Source of the DNA: CAYJXA01 sp964404595
GTDB taxonomy: Archaea > Nanobdellota > Nanobdellia > Woesearchaeales > GW2011-AR9
Assembly (NCBI GenBank): GCA_964404595.1
Contig: CAYOKQ010000075.1
Span: forward strand, 1 to 5,340
Direction of reading: 5' to 3'
Length of the DNA stretch: 5,340 nucleotides
Positions 1-5,045 of the stretch are shown piece by piece (the stretch's first letter is position 1; each line of letters begins with the position of its first letter). Below the pieces are notes generated by a model. The model ran no database searches and was not told where the DNA came from. It worked only from the letters and a program-made list of their open reading frames with translations. A program made the position numbers and the translations under genes.

Positions 1-1
1 C

Positions 2-514
2 CTCTTGACCGCAATTGTCTGGTTTTCCTTAAAAATAAATTCGGTGATGGCTTTTGGCGCAGTGGTAGGCTCAACTGCTTTTTTTATCACTCACGGTTTT
101 AAGCAAAATGCCGAGAAAGCAGAGCATGAAATGCTGCATAATAAAAGCGGTTCGATGTCCGATGTCGCTAAGATTTTGTATTTGGAAGTCATTGATACTA
201 CTTTCTCTATCGATGGTGTGTTGGGAGCATTCGCTTTTACTCTTTCTATTCCGCTCATTTTATTAGGCAATGGCTTGGGGGCAGTGGTGGTGCGACAGCT
301 TACCATCGGCAATATCGAACGGGTGAAGAAGTATAAATATCTAAAAAATGGGGCGATGTATTCTATTTTAGGCTTGGGAATAATTATGGTGTCGGATGCT
401 TTTGGTGTCCATATTCCGGCCTGGGTGAGCCCAGTAGTCACTTTTGCGGTTCTGGGATATTTTTTCTGGAAGTCGAAGAAAGAGTTGGATAAAAAAGAAG
501 CATTAATTATATAA
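2..514 (+). CDS. DUF475 / TerC-like integral membrane protein, C-terminal part (5' end outside window)
   Basis: This is the C-terminal ~170 residues of a polytopic membrane protein. The frame is open to the left edge (Leu-Leu-Thr), so the TTG at position 5 is probably an internal codon, not the start. The segment LYLEVIDTTFSIDGVLGAFAF matches the DUF475 signature (LEVxDxxFSxDGVxGAFA), and the later GLGAVVVRQLTI and YKYLKNGAMYSILGLG blocks match the family in order. The acidic E/D residues in the first block correspond to the motif that relates DUF475 to TerC-type transporters, which are linked to metal export or membrane metal homeostasis. Three or four hydrophobic stretches are visible, followed by a charged tail (KSKKELDKKEA). 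The family assignment is firm; transport of a particular ion is inference. The stop codon overlaps the TATA box of the following tRNA gene. Confidence 0.85.
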   Translation, partial: LLTAIVWFSLKINSVMAFGAVVGSTAFFITHGFKQNAEKAEHEMLHNKSGSMSDVAKILYLEVIDTTFSIDGVLGAFAFTLSIPLILLGNGLGAVVVRQLTIGNIERVKKYKYLKNGAMYSILGLGIIMVSDAFGVHIPAWVSPVVTFAVLGYFFWKSKKELDKKEALII

Positions 515-515
515 A
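507..515 (+). promoter_or_regulatory. TATA box of tRNA-Pro
   Basis: TTATATAAA lies 34 to 26 nt before the first base of the tRNA, the normal archaeal TATA spacing for a start a few nucleotides upstream of the mature 5' end. It overlaps the TAA stop of the DUF475 gene, so the tRNA promoter is embedded in the end of the preceding gene. Confidence 0.7.
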
Positions 516-560
516 TCACTTTCAGTTTTACTCAGCGTATGGGGCCGTGGTCCAGCTTGG

Positions 561-599
561 TACTGGCGCTTGCGATTTTTGCAGAGCGTTAGTGAGCAC
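561..599 (+). other. D-loop intron of tRNA-Pro (position 19/20), 39 nt
   Basis: A near-canonical BHB can be drawn. The central 4-bp helix is GCTT (555-558) with GAGC (594-597). The 5' bulge is GGT (559-561) and the 3' bulge ACT (598-600). The inner helix pairs 562-570 with 585-593 (nine pairs, two G-U), continues past a bulged G584 with TGC/GCA (571-573/581-583), and closes on loop 574-580. The outer helix is the D-stem itself, separated by two mismatches. Cutting after the second base of each bulge joins G560 to T600 and yields D-loop AGCTTGGTA, with G18-G19 intact. Confidence 0.82.
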
Positions 600-638
600 T
601 AAGATTCACCCTTGGGGTGGGTGCGACCGGGGTTCGAA

Positions 639-686
639 TATGTTGTGAACTCGTGAACAACAGAACGAGATGCATGGCATCGACTT
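639..686 (+). other. T-loop intron of tRNA-Pro (position 59/60), 48 nt
   Basis: The BHB uses the T-stem as outer helix (628-632/688-692). The central helix is TTCG (633-636) with CGAC (681-684); three of four pairs form and T633-C684 is a mismatch. The bulges are AAT (637-639) and TTT (685-687). The inner helix ATGTTGTG (640-647) pairs with CATGGCAT (673-680) over eight base pairs, including G-U pairs. Cutting after the second bulge base leaves a 7-nt T-loop TTCGAAT. A shifted pairing with TCGA/TCGA as central helix forms four perfect pairs but gives a 9-nt T-loop, so I prefer the first. Confidence 0.8.
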
Positions 687-700
687 TCCTCGCGGTCCCA

Positions 701-710
701 TTTTTTCTTT
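701..710 (+). terminator. T-rich terminator after tRNA-Pro
   Basis: TTTTTTCTTT follows the discriminator base directly, as expected for intrinsic T-run termination of an archaeal tRNA transcript. Confidence 0.55.
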
Positions 711-718
711 GCCCATTC

Positions 719-2185
719 TTATTCTTGATGAAAGTTTATCTGCTGGTTTATTTTTCCTTCTTGTGTTAAAATTTGGGCTGCATAGAGTGTAACCCTCATA
801 TATTCACGTAAATAAGGGTTTGTGATTTCTTTGATATGTGGATTTAATCTATACAAGGGGTTGACGGCTTTTGGTTTTTTGGTGATAACTTTCAACTTCA
901 CCAGATGATCGAAAACCTCTTCCCCATGCTGATCTAAAATCTGAGCAGGTACTTTCCCAGCCGCATTTTTTCGAAAATATTCTCGTGGAATGTAATAGTC
1001 TCCTTTGAATAAAGCAGTCTTTCCATGAGTGTAGGCTCTGACTATTTGTGTATTTAGGCCTGCTTTCAGAAGCAACCGGTCTTTATAATCTTCAAGGTCA
1101 GATATTGTTTCTGCCGGGGTGGTCTTGGTATATTCCCCTGTAATCGTGAACAATTCCTGTTTAAGCTTTACTAGCTTCTCCAGCGAGGCATATTGTTCCA
1201 AATTATTTTCTATCCCAAATCTTTGCTCGAGACTTTCTTTGTCACCATTTTTTCTTATCCGGCCCAATACTAAGCCCAAAGTTCGGTGATATTTCGTAAA
1301 TGTTTTTTCGGCCTGATAGAGCAAGATCGCCGGATTCATGTTTACCATCTTTAGAAAATTATCCTCTCCTACCATGCTTTTCATTTCGTGATGGGTTTCT
1401 TCCAGTTGTTCTAAGGTGACTCTCTGCGCAATATAATTTGCTTGATCTGCATCCAGACAGAATATAATAGCAAGGTATTCAAGTTGCTCCTCTTTCGTGC
1501 TTTTATTTGGACTGGTCATTGCTGTTAGTCCTGAAATCGGAGCTGGAGTTTTTCTTCTTGTTGCTAAAGTTCTGGTTGGAAAAGCCTGCGTTTCTGGTTG
1601 GGAAGAGAGAAGCTGGATGATCATATCCGCATTTTCGCGATTAATATACTTCTCTCTTCGTAAACCATCAGTGACTATCATTACTTCCTGGAATTTGGGC
1701 TCTTCTGGTTTTGGCGGATGAAAGCCACGCACTAATTTTTCTATTTCCGGATATCTTGCTTTAAAAGGTGCAAAATGTTGTTCCTCGGCAAGTTCTTTCA
1801 GGTTGTCTAGAAAACGAACGTAGAAACTTTGTTTCTGGCTGTCATCAAGTGAATGATGCGATTTGGACATCGAAACCCCGCAGCCAATGAGTTCCCGCAT
1901 ATTCTGCTGGAAATATTCTAAGAAAGCTTCCTGTTCTGCTTTTGGCTGGTATACTTTCATTTGTTGTCCCAAATAAAGCCGCATTATCTCTCGTGGCATT
2001 TTAAGCGAAATAGTGGTGAAAGGGTGGTGAGCAATTATTTCAATCCCACCAAACCTATTCTCATTTCTTCTGATGTTTGCCCTAATCATCTGTTCCAGTT
2101 TAGAAGATGCCGCTGGTGCCAGATCGAGCTGGCGCTCTTTCCGTTTGACATCGTATTCTGCAAAAGTGCGTACTTTCTGGGCCAT
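719..2185 (-). CDS. Hypothetical 488-aa protein, possible C-terminal winged helix
   Basis: I do not recognise this protein. It is long, mostly helical, and has no signal peptide or membrane segment, so it is probably cytoplasmic. The first ~195 residues are charged. Residues ~196-230 form a low-complexity linker rich in Ser, Thr, Pro and Ala. Residues ~275-312 contain NMNPAILLYQ followed by another helix, loosely like an mTERF-type helical repeat (a Pro-centred turn and 'LL'). Residues ~410-450 (KVPAQILDQHGEEVFDHLVKL, then VITKK...PLYRLN) look like a winged helix with its recognition helix and wing, suggesting nucleic-acid binding. The ATG at 2185 is chosen over an upstream TTG (2197) because the TATA box at 2209-2216 predicts transcription to start at about 2185, leaving the TTG untranscribed. 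It diverges from the HAD-PHP operon and shares its control region. A DNA- or RNA-binding role is inference. Confidence 0.85.
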   Translation of the reverse strand: MAQKVRTFAEYDVKRKERQLDLAPAASSKLEQMIRANIRRNENRFGGIEIIAHHPFTTISLKMPREIMRLYLGQQMKVYQPKAEQEAFLEYFQQNMRELIGCGVSMSKSHHSLDDSQKQSFYVRFLDNLKELAEEQHFAPFKARYPEIEKLVRGFHPPKPEEPKFQEVMIVTDGLRREKYINRENADMIIQLLSSQPETQAFPTRTLATRRKTPAPISGLTAMTSPNKSTKEEQLEYLAIIFCLDADQANYIAQRVTLEQLEETHHEMKSMVGEDNFLKMVNMNPAILLYQAEKTFTKYHRTLGLVLGRIRKNGDKESLEQRFGIENNLEQYASLEKLVKLKQELFTITGEYTKTTPAETISDLEDYKDRLLLKAGLNTQIVRAYTHGKTALFKGDYYIPREYFRKNAAGKVPAQILDQHGEEVFDHLVKLKVITKKPKAVNPLYRLNPHIKEITNPYLREYMRVTLYAAQILTQEGKINQQINFHQE

Positions 2186-2208
2186 TTTTCTATTCAAAAT
2201 GTCCCGTG

Positions 2209-2216
2209 CTTATAAA
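2209..2216 (-). promoter_or_regulatory. TATA box of the 488-aa gene (leaderless)
   Basis: Read on the minus strand, TTTATAAG begins 31 nt before the ATG at 2185, preceded by a purine-rich GGTAAA that could serve as the TFB recognition element. The spacing predicts a transcript starting at or next to the ATG. Confidence 0.65.
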
Positions 2217-2231
2217 TTTACCTGTAATAAC

Positions 2232-2243
2232 TACTTATAAGTA
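2232..2243. promoter_or_regulatory. 12-bp palindrome TACTTATAAGTA, copy 1 (putative operator)
   Basis: This perfect palindrome lies just upstream of the minus-strand TATA box, with centres 25 bp apart, between the divergent genes. An identical copy lies 45 bp to the right. Two exact copies in one short intergenic region suggest a dimeric regulator's binding site. Its core TTATAA could also act as a TATA box; for the plus strand this would direct a start near the GTG at 2266. Confidence 0.5.
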
Positions 2244-2276
2244 AATATCCTCTTGGTTTTTCAGAGTGTTGATTAT

Positions 2277-2288
2277 TACTTATAAGTA
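2277..2288. promoter_or_regulatory. 12-bp palindrome TACTTATAAGTA, copy 2 (putative operator)
   Basis: This second identical copy has its centre 29 bp upstream of the centre of the plus-strand TATA box (2308-2315). The arrangement mirrors copy 1 relative to the opposite promoter, so each divergent promoter has one palindrome at a similar upstream distance. Confidence 0.5.
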
Positions 2289-2307
2289 CTCTATAAATCA
2301 CAAACTA

Positions 2308-2315
2308 TTTATAGG
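2308..2315 (+). promoter_or_regulatory. TATA box of the HAD-PHP operon (leaderless)
   Basis: TTTATAGG starts 33 nt before the ATG at 2341. This gives a transcript start within a few bases of that ATG and argues against the upstream GTG at 2266 as start. Confidence 0.6.
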
Positions 2316-2340
2316 CAACCTTTCTCTTCCTGCGAATATT

Positions 2341-3072
2341 ATGATGGCAACCTATAGAGCCGGGAAAAGTGCGGTGAAAATAAAGGGGATAGAGAGCAGA
2401 ATATTGGAAAAGGTTCTTCAAGCTCAAGTGTGCTTATCGGACTTAGATGATACTGATGCTGCTTCTCCTGCCAGGTTTGTGGCTCTGCAGAATTGGAAAT
2501 CGCGGATGGTGCACGATTCAGCCTATCGCAATTGGTTTATTCGCACTGGGAGGCAATATCTTTTTAATAAAGATTATGAGTCACGATCTTGGAAAGAATA
2601 TGTCGACATTTTTCTTAGAAGTGGTGAAAGATGGAATGAGCATGAATACACCCAAATTGATCAACTTATAAGTTCCGAGCAGATCGTGGCTTCTGTTTTT
2701 CCAGGAGTGCCGGAATTTTATGATATTTTATCTGCCCAAAAATATTATGTAAGCAGAAATATTCCTTTAATAGTACAGAAATACGGACAACAACTGGGGT
2801 TTTGTGATACTTTTGGTGAAGTGTATGATAAAGCCCACTTTGTAGAAAATTTTGTGCGCGAGCATAGCTCTGTTGAGCACTATCTGGTTCGAGGAGATTC
2901 AGAAGAAGATAAAGAGATGCTCAAAACACTACAAAGCTGTGTGCGCAGTTTAAAAATAAAATCAGTGGTAGGAATTTTTGTGGGTGATAATGCCCAAGCC
3001 AGCAATGGGTTTGAAATATGCACCAGCAGAAACCAGACAAAATTGGCGGAATTATTGCGTTCATGTGAATAA
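2341..3072 (+). CDS. HAD-superfamily hydrolase (probable phosphatase), 243 aa
   Basis: The haloacid dehalogenase motifs appear in order. Motif I is LSDLDDTD, with nucleophile D34 and general acid D36. Motif II is at KYYVSRN (S138), motif III K164 in YDKAHF, and motif IV the acidic GDSEED (D186, D190). VFPGVPEFYDIL before motif II is the usual 'PGV...L' helix. The ~80 residues between motifs I and II would form a C1-type cap that sets substrate specificity. The expected reaction is Mg-dependent dephosphorylation of a small phosphorylated metabolite in the cytoplasm; the substrate cannot be told from sequence. The ATG at 2341 is preferred because a TATA box lies at 2308-2315 and the longer GTG form (2266) adds 25 residues that run through the promoter and palindrome. 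The PHP gene follows after 4 nt, so the two are probably co-transcribed. Confidence 0.85.
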   Translation: MMATYRAGKSAVKIKGIESRILEKVLQAQVCLSDLDDTDAASPARFVALQNWKSRMVHDSAYRNWFIRTGRQYLFNKDYESRSWKEYVDIFLRSGERWNEHEYTQIDQLISSEQIVASVFPGVPEFYDILSAQKYYVSRNIPLIVQKYGQQLGFCDTFGEVYDKAHFVENFVREHSSVEHYLVRGDSEEDKEMLKTLQSCVRSLKIKSVVGIFVGDNAQASNGFEICTSRNQTKLAELLRSCE

Positions 3073-3076
3073 AATA

Positions 3077-3994
3077 ATGGTTACAAGGAGAAAAATGCTA
3101 CTGGAATTAGGGTTAGGGGCACTGGCTGTCGGAACAGGAAGTTACTTTATTCTGAATGACCAGCCCATGAGGCCAGCTCCGCAGCGAGAAGAAAAAGTTC
3201 TCTGTGATTTTCATGCGCATCCTTCTAAGAAAAATAAATTGGAGGATATTATAAACATGCTAGGTTCTCCAGGCTTAGTTGGATTAGCGGCAAAGTATAT
3301 CGATAAAAGTGGGGAGGATATCTTGCTCTATGAAGAGGCGGTGGATATAGCGCGAATTAAACAGGATCGTTCTTTTGCAGAAATAACGCCGGGAAAATTA
3401 GCGAAATATAAACAGGGGTATTTTGTCAGGGCGCAGGAAATAAAAGCGGGCATCTTTCATGTTCTTGCTTTGGGATGGGAAGGAAACTATTTTCAATCTC
3501 ATCAAAATTTTTCTACCGTTTGGGAAGCAGTGCAAGGTATTCATGCCAAAAAAGGCCTGAGCATATTCAATCACCCTTATTTTGTGGCCAGAGGCGGTTT
3601 ATTGGTACAATTTGCCAATGAGGATGAAATTCAGGAAATAAGGGAAGGTTACGAGGTTGCTGATGCTGTAGAAGTGCACAATGCTTTTTGTATCAATTTA
3701 TTGCCAGTAATAGCTTGGGTCCGCAACGCGAATCGCTTAGCAGAACAATTAGCCCAAGAATATGAACATAAAGGAATAGCAGGTTCTGACTGTCACAGAG
3801 AACTGGTACAGGCTAAAATAGTCGGTAATTACATCGATAGGGGCATCATCGAGAAAGGAGGAATAGAAGGAATTAAGCAAGCTGTGGCTTTGGGAAATTT
3901 TGAGCGATTCGGATCTTATAACACCGGCCCCTATGTCAGCCGATGGAGCTGGATGAAAGGGGTAGCTGGGGATGTTATCTCTGCATTGCGATAA
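3077..3994 (+). CDS. PHP-family metal-dependent phosphoesterase with Tat-type signal, 305 aa
   Basis: The N-terminus (TRRKMLLELGLGALAVGTGS) is a textbook twin-arginine signal: R4-R5, then a hydrophobic stretch to residue ~26, with no clear cleavage site, so the protein may be exported or remain membrane-anchored. The mature part carries PHP motifs: DFHAH (H46, H48), E121 in RAQEIK, H128 in FHVLALG, H166 in FNHPYF, E199 in VEVHN, and GSDCH (D238, H240). These residues would bind two or three metal ions for phosphoester hydrolysis. The usual second motif (TDH) is missing; its place after GLVGLA reads AKYID, so metal binding differs from classical members or activity is altered. The ATG at 3077 keeps the RR motif. 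A second ATG at 3095 is preceded by AAGGAG, but those bases also encode the two arginines. It follows the HAD gene in an operon. Substrate unknown. Confidence 0.83.
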   Translation: MVTRRKMLLELGLGALAVGTGSYFILNDQPMRPAPQREEKVLCDFHAHPSKKNKLEDIINMLGSPGLVGLAAKYIDKSGEDILLYEEAVDIARIKQDRSFAEITPGKLAKYKQGYFVRAQEIKAGIFHVLALGWEGNYFQSHQNFSTVWEAVQGIHAKKGLSIFNHPYFVARGGLLVQFANEDEIQEIREGYEVADAVEVHNAFCINLLPVIAWVRNANRLAEQLAQEYEHKGIAGSDCHRELVQAKIVGNYIDRGIIEKGGIEGIKQAVALGNFERFGSYNTGPYVSRWSWMKGVAGDVISALR

Positions 3995-4010
3995 AATATA
4001 ATAATTATGA

Positions 4011-4051
4011 ATTATTTTTGAACAGATTTCCGCTTTTGATTCAAAAATAAT
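4011..4051. terminator. 12-bp inverted repeat between convergent genes, possible bidirectional terminator
   Basis: ATTATTTTTGAA (4011-4022) is the exact reverse complement of TTCAAAAATAAT (4040-4051), with a 17-nt loop. It starts 17 nt after the PHP stop and its right arm covers the last codons and stop of the convergent minus-strand gene. The arms contain a T5 run on either strand, so it could end transcripts from both sides. Archaeal termination relies more on T-runs than hairpins, so the hairpin's role is uncertain. Confidence 0.45.
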
Positions 4052-4541
4052 CTTTAATCTTGCGGTTTATTTCTTCGTGCACTAACCACAATACCAGCAA
4101 TATTGCATCGATGCTTTCTGCCCAGGGATACAAGTCCCAGCGGGGGCAAAAAGAAGCAGTTCCAATATATGGCCAGAAAAAGGAGCGTATCGGTTCGCCG
4201 CCATAAGCACAATCAAGCAGAATATGGATCAGCCAGCCAAGGGCAATGACATAAAATATTTTACTCCATTTTTTATCGTCCTGATAATGCCTGATAATTC
4301 CTATCAATAAGAATAGGAAGACGAAGAAAAGGCTGTGGGTGAAGAGGCGATGCAGCCCTACGTCAGTTCCGGTGAGGAAACTGAGCAGCCAGCCTAACGG
4401 AATATCAATATCAGGCAATAATCCGGCAATGCCTCCTATAACTACAAGATAGCGAGGAAATTTCTTCTTTCCAAAGATGTAATGGCGCAGGAAATCAAGA
4501 ATAATAATGGCGATGAGAACGTGGGTAACTGCGTAGGCCAT
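4041..4541 (-). CDS. DUF457/YdjM-like membrane-bound metal-dependent hydrolase family protein, 166 aa
   Basis: The motifs are those of the DUF457 (YdjM) family. An N-terminal helix carries TH (H7). A helix ends in GLLPDID (D44, D46). HRLFTHS (H64, H69) and GWLIHILLD (H106, D110) follow. These His/Asp residues, placed at membrane edges, are thought to bind metal; the family is annotated as putative membrane metal-dependent hydrolases, but a reaction has not been clearly shown to my knowledge. Four or five hydrophobic segments are visible (approx. 5-18, 32-56, 70-84, 95-110, 143-155), giving an integral membrane protein of typical length. The minus-strand TATA box at 4564-4571 begins 30 nt before the ATG, so it has its own leaderless promoter although the neighbouring gene is on the same strand. 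Confidence 0.85.
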   Translation of the reverse strand: MAYAVTHVLIAIIILDFLRHYIFGKKKFPRYLVVIGGIAGLLPDIDIPLGWLLSFLTGTDVGLHRLFTHSLFFVFLFLLIGIIRHYQDDKKWSKIFYVIALGWLIHILLDCAYGGEPIRSFFWPYIGTASFCPRWDLYPWAESIDAILLVLWLVHEEINRKIKDYF

Positions 4542-4563
4542 AAGAAAGAGGAAAATGGTTGGA

Positions 4564-4571
4564 GATATAAA
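4564..4571 (-). promoter_or_regulatory. TATA box of the DUF457 gene (leaderless)
   Basis: TTTATATC on the minus strand begins 30 nt before the ATG at 4541. It lies in the 46-nt gap after the stop of the upstream gene. No Shine-Dalgarno sequence precedes the ATG, only a pyrimidine-rich CCTCTTTCTT. Confidence 0.65.
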
Positions 4572-4587
4572 TATTGTTATTTATCTC

Positions 4588-5001
4588 TCATAAAATAGAC
4601 AATCTACATTGCTTTAATTTTTGTAAATTTTGTGCTCGACGACTGCGTTCATCCCAATCACCGCAAAGGTACCCTTGGACCAGCAAGTCTTCATCTTCAA
4701 TGAAATATTTATGAGTCCAAGTACCGTTAGAATCAGCGGTTCCTTTAGATCTGATTACAAAACCTGTTGGCAGGCCATTTTTAAGAATATAAGCCAGGCC
4801 AATCCCTTTCGTCAGATCGGTGCCTTTGCATACATTTGCTTCCAACCCAAATCCTTGGCCGCGTAATACTTCCAAATGATATTCAGCTCCAGGCAGTGCT
4901 ACATAATTTATTCCGGGAAATATAACCGGCTTGGAATAATCTTCCACTAAAACCGGAAAATGATTATTGGCTATAAAATCATCAAGATTACAACGGACCA
5001 T
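4588..5001 (-). CDS. Hypothetical protein, 137 aa
   Basis: I do not recognise this protein. It is soluble-looking, without a signal peptide or membrane segment, rich in Gly and in alternating hydrophobic stretches (FPVLVEDY, PVIFPGINYVALPG, GLAYILKNGLPTGFVIRSKG), so probably mostly beta. A basic, helical C-terminus follows (DERSRRAQNLQKLKQ). Four cysteines are spread along the chain, with no paired CxxC zinc motif. The ATG at 5001 is chosen over the one at 5007 because a TATA-like TTTAAAAA (5023-5030 on the minus strand) begins 29 nt upstream of 5001 but only 23 nt upstream of 5007; the longer form would add only Met-Leu. It lies between tRNA-Ala and the DUF457 gene on the same strand, each with its own promoter, so context gives no function. 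Confidence 0.72.
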   Translation of the reverse strand: MVRCNLDDFIANNHFPVLVEDYSKPVIFPGINYVALPGAEYHLEVLRGQGFGLEANVCKGTDLTKGIGLAYILKNGLPTGFVIRSKGTADSNGTWTHKYFIEDEDLLVQGYLCGDWDERSRRAQNLQKLKQCRLSIL

Positions 5002-5022
5002 GAGCATTAAACAGGGGTCTTC

Positions 5023-5030
5023 TTTTTAAA
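5023..5030 (-). promoter_or_regulatory. TATA-like box of the 137-aa gene
   Basis: TTTAAAAA on the minus strand begins 29 nt upstream of the ATG at 5001. It is AT-rich sequence just beyond the tRNA-Ala terminator, so the exact box is less certain than at the other genes. Confidence 0.45.
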
Positions 5031-5036
5031 TTTTTA

Positions 5037-5044
5037 GAAAAAAT
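5037..5044 (-). terminator. T-run terminator after tRNA-Ala
   Basis: On the minus strand six consecutive T residues (5043-5038) begin three bases beyond the discriminator base of the tRNA. This is a suitable intrinsic archaeal terminator. Confidence 0.5.
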
Positions 5045-5045
5045 A

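Larger units (their letters stand above)
541..700 (+). tRNA. tRNA-Pro (anticodon GGG) with two noncanonical introns
   Basis: The 160-nt gene folds into a 73-nt tRNA once two introns are removed. The acceptor stem GGGGCCG (541-547) pairs with CGGTCCC (693-699), followed by discriminator A700. D-arm: GTCC (550-553) with AGAT (602-605), where C13-A22 is a mismatch. Anticodon stem CACCC/GGGTG (607-611/619-623) has a 7-nt loop TTGGGGT and anticodon GGG at 614-616. Variable loop is CGAC. T-stem CGGGG (628-632) pairs with CCTCG (688-692). The spliced T-loop reads TTCGAAT. The anticodon arm itself is uninterrupted, which is unusual because most archaeal tRNA introns sit at 37/38. CCA is not encoded; a T-run follows directly. 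The anticodon decodes CCC and, by wobble, CCU. Isotype rests on the anticodon and archaeal Pro-like D-arm. Confidence 0.92.

Noticed and set aside
91..519. Minus-strand 142-aa frame opposite the DUF475 gene
   Set aside because: It is a shadow of a clearly recognised gene, and its translation shows no family features.
567..588. The CGCTTGC...GCAGAGCG hairpin as the anticodon stem of a different tRNA
   Set aside because: It has a bulged base and no acceptable anticodon loop. CACCC/GGGTG at 607-623 gives a perfect anticodon arm, and the hairpin falls inside the D-loop intron.
650..669. CTCGT/ACGAG hairpin in the T-loop intron as the main intron stem
   Set aside because: It does not place the splice sites so that a 7-nt T-loop results. 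The 8-bp ATGTTGTG/CATGGCAT pairing does, with a proper BHB.
2186..2197. TTG at 2197 as start of the 488-aa protein
   Set aside because: It lies only about 12-19 nt downstream of the TATA box, upstream of the predicted transcription start. An ATG follows four codons later.
1961..2215. Plus-strand 84-aa frame opposite the start of the 488-aa gene
   Set aside because: It is antisense to a longer frame with a good promoter and has no promoter or protein-like features. The same applies to 1497-1721, 2447-2671 and 4630-4866.
2266..2340. GTG at 2266 as start of the HAD protein
   Set aside because: The 25 added residues run through a palindrome and the TATA box at 2308-2315. It stays possible if the first palindrome acts as a TATA box, since that would give a start near 2266.
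3085..3097. AAGGAG plus ATG at 3095 as the true start of the PHP protein
   Set aside because: The spacing is short (4 nt), and the same bases encode the twin arginines of a well-formed Tat signal that requires the start at 3077. It cannot be fully excluded.
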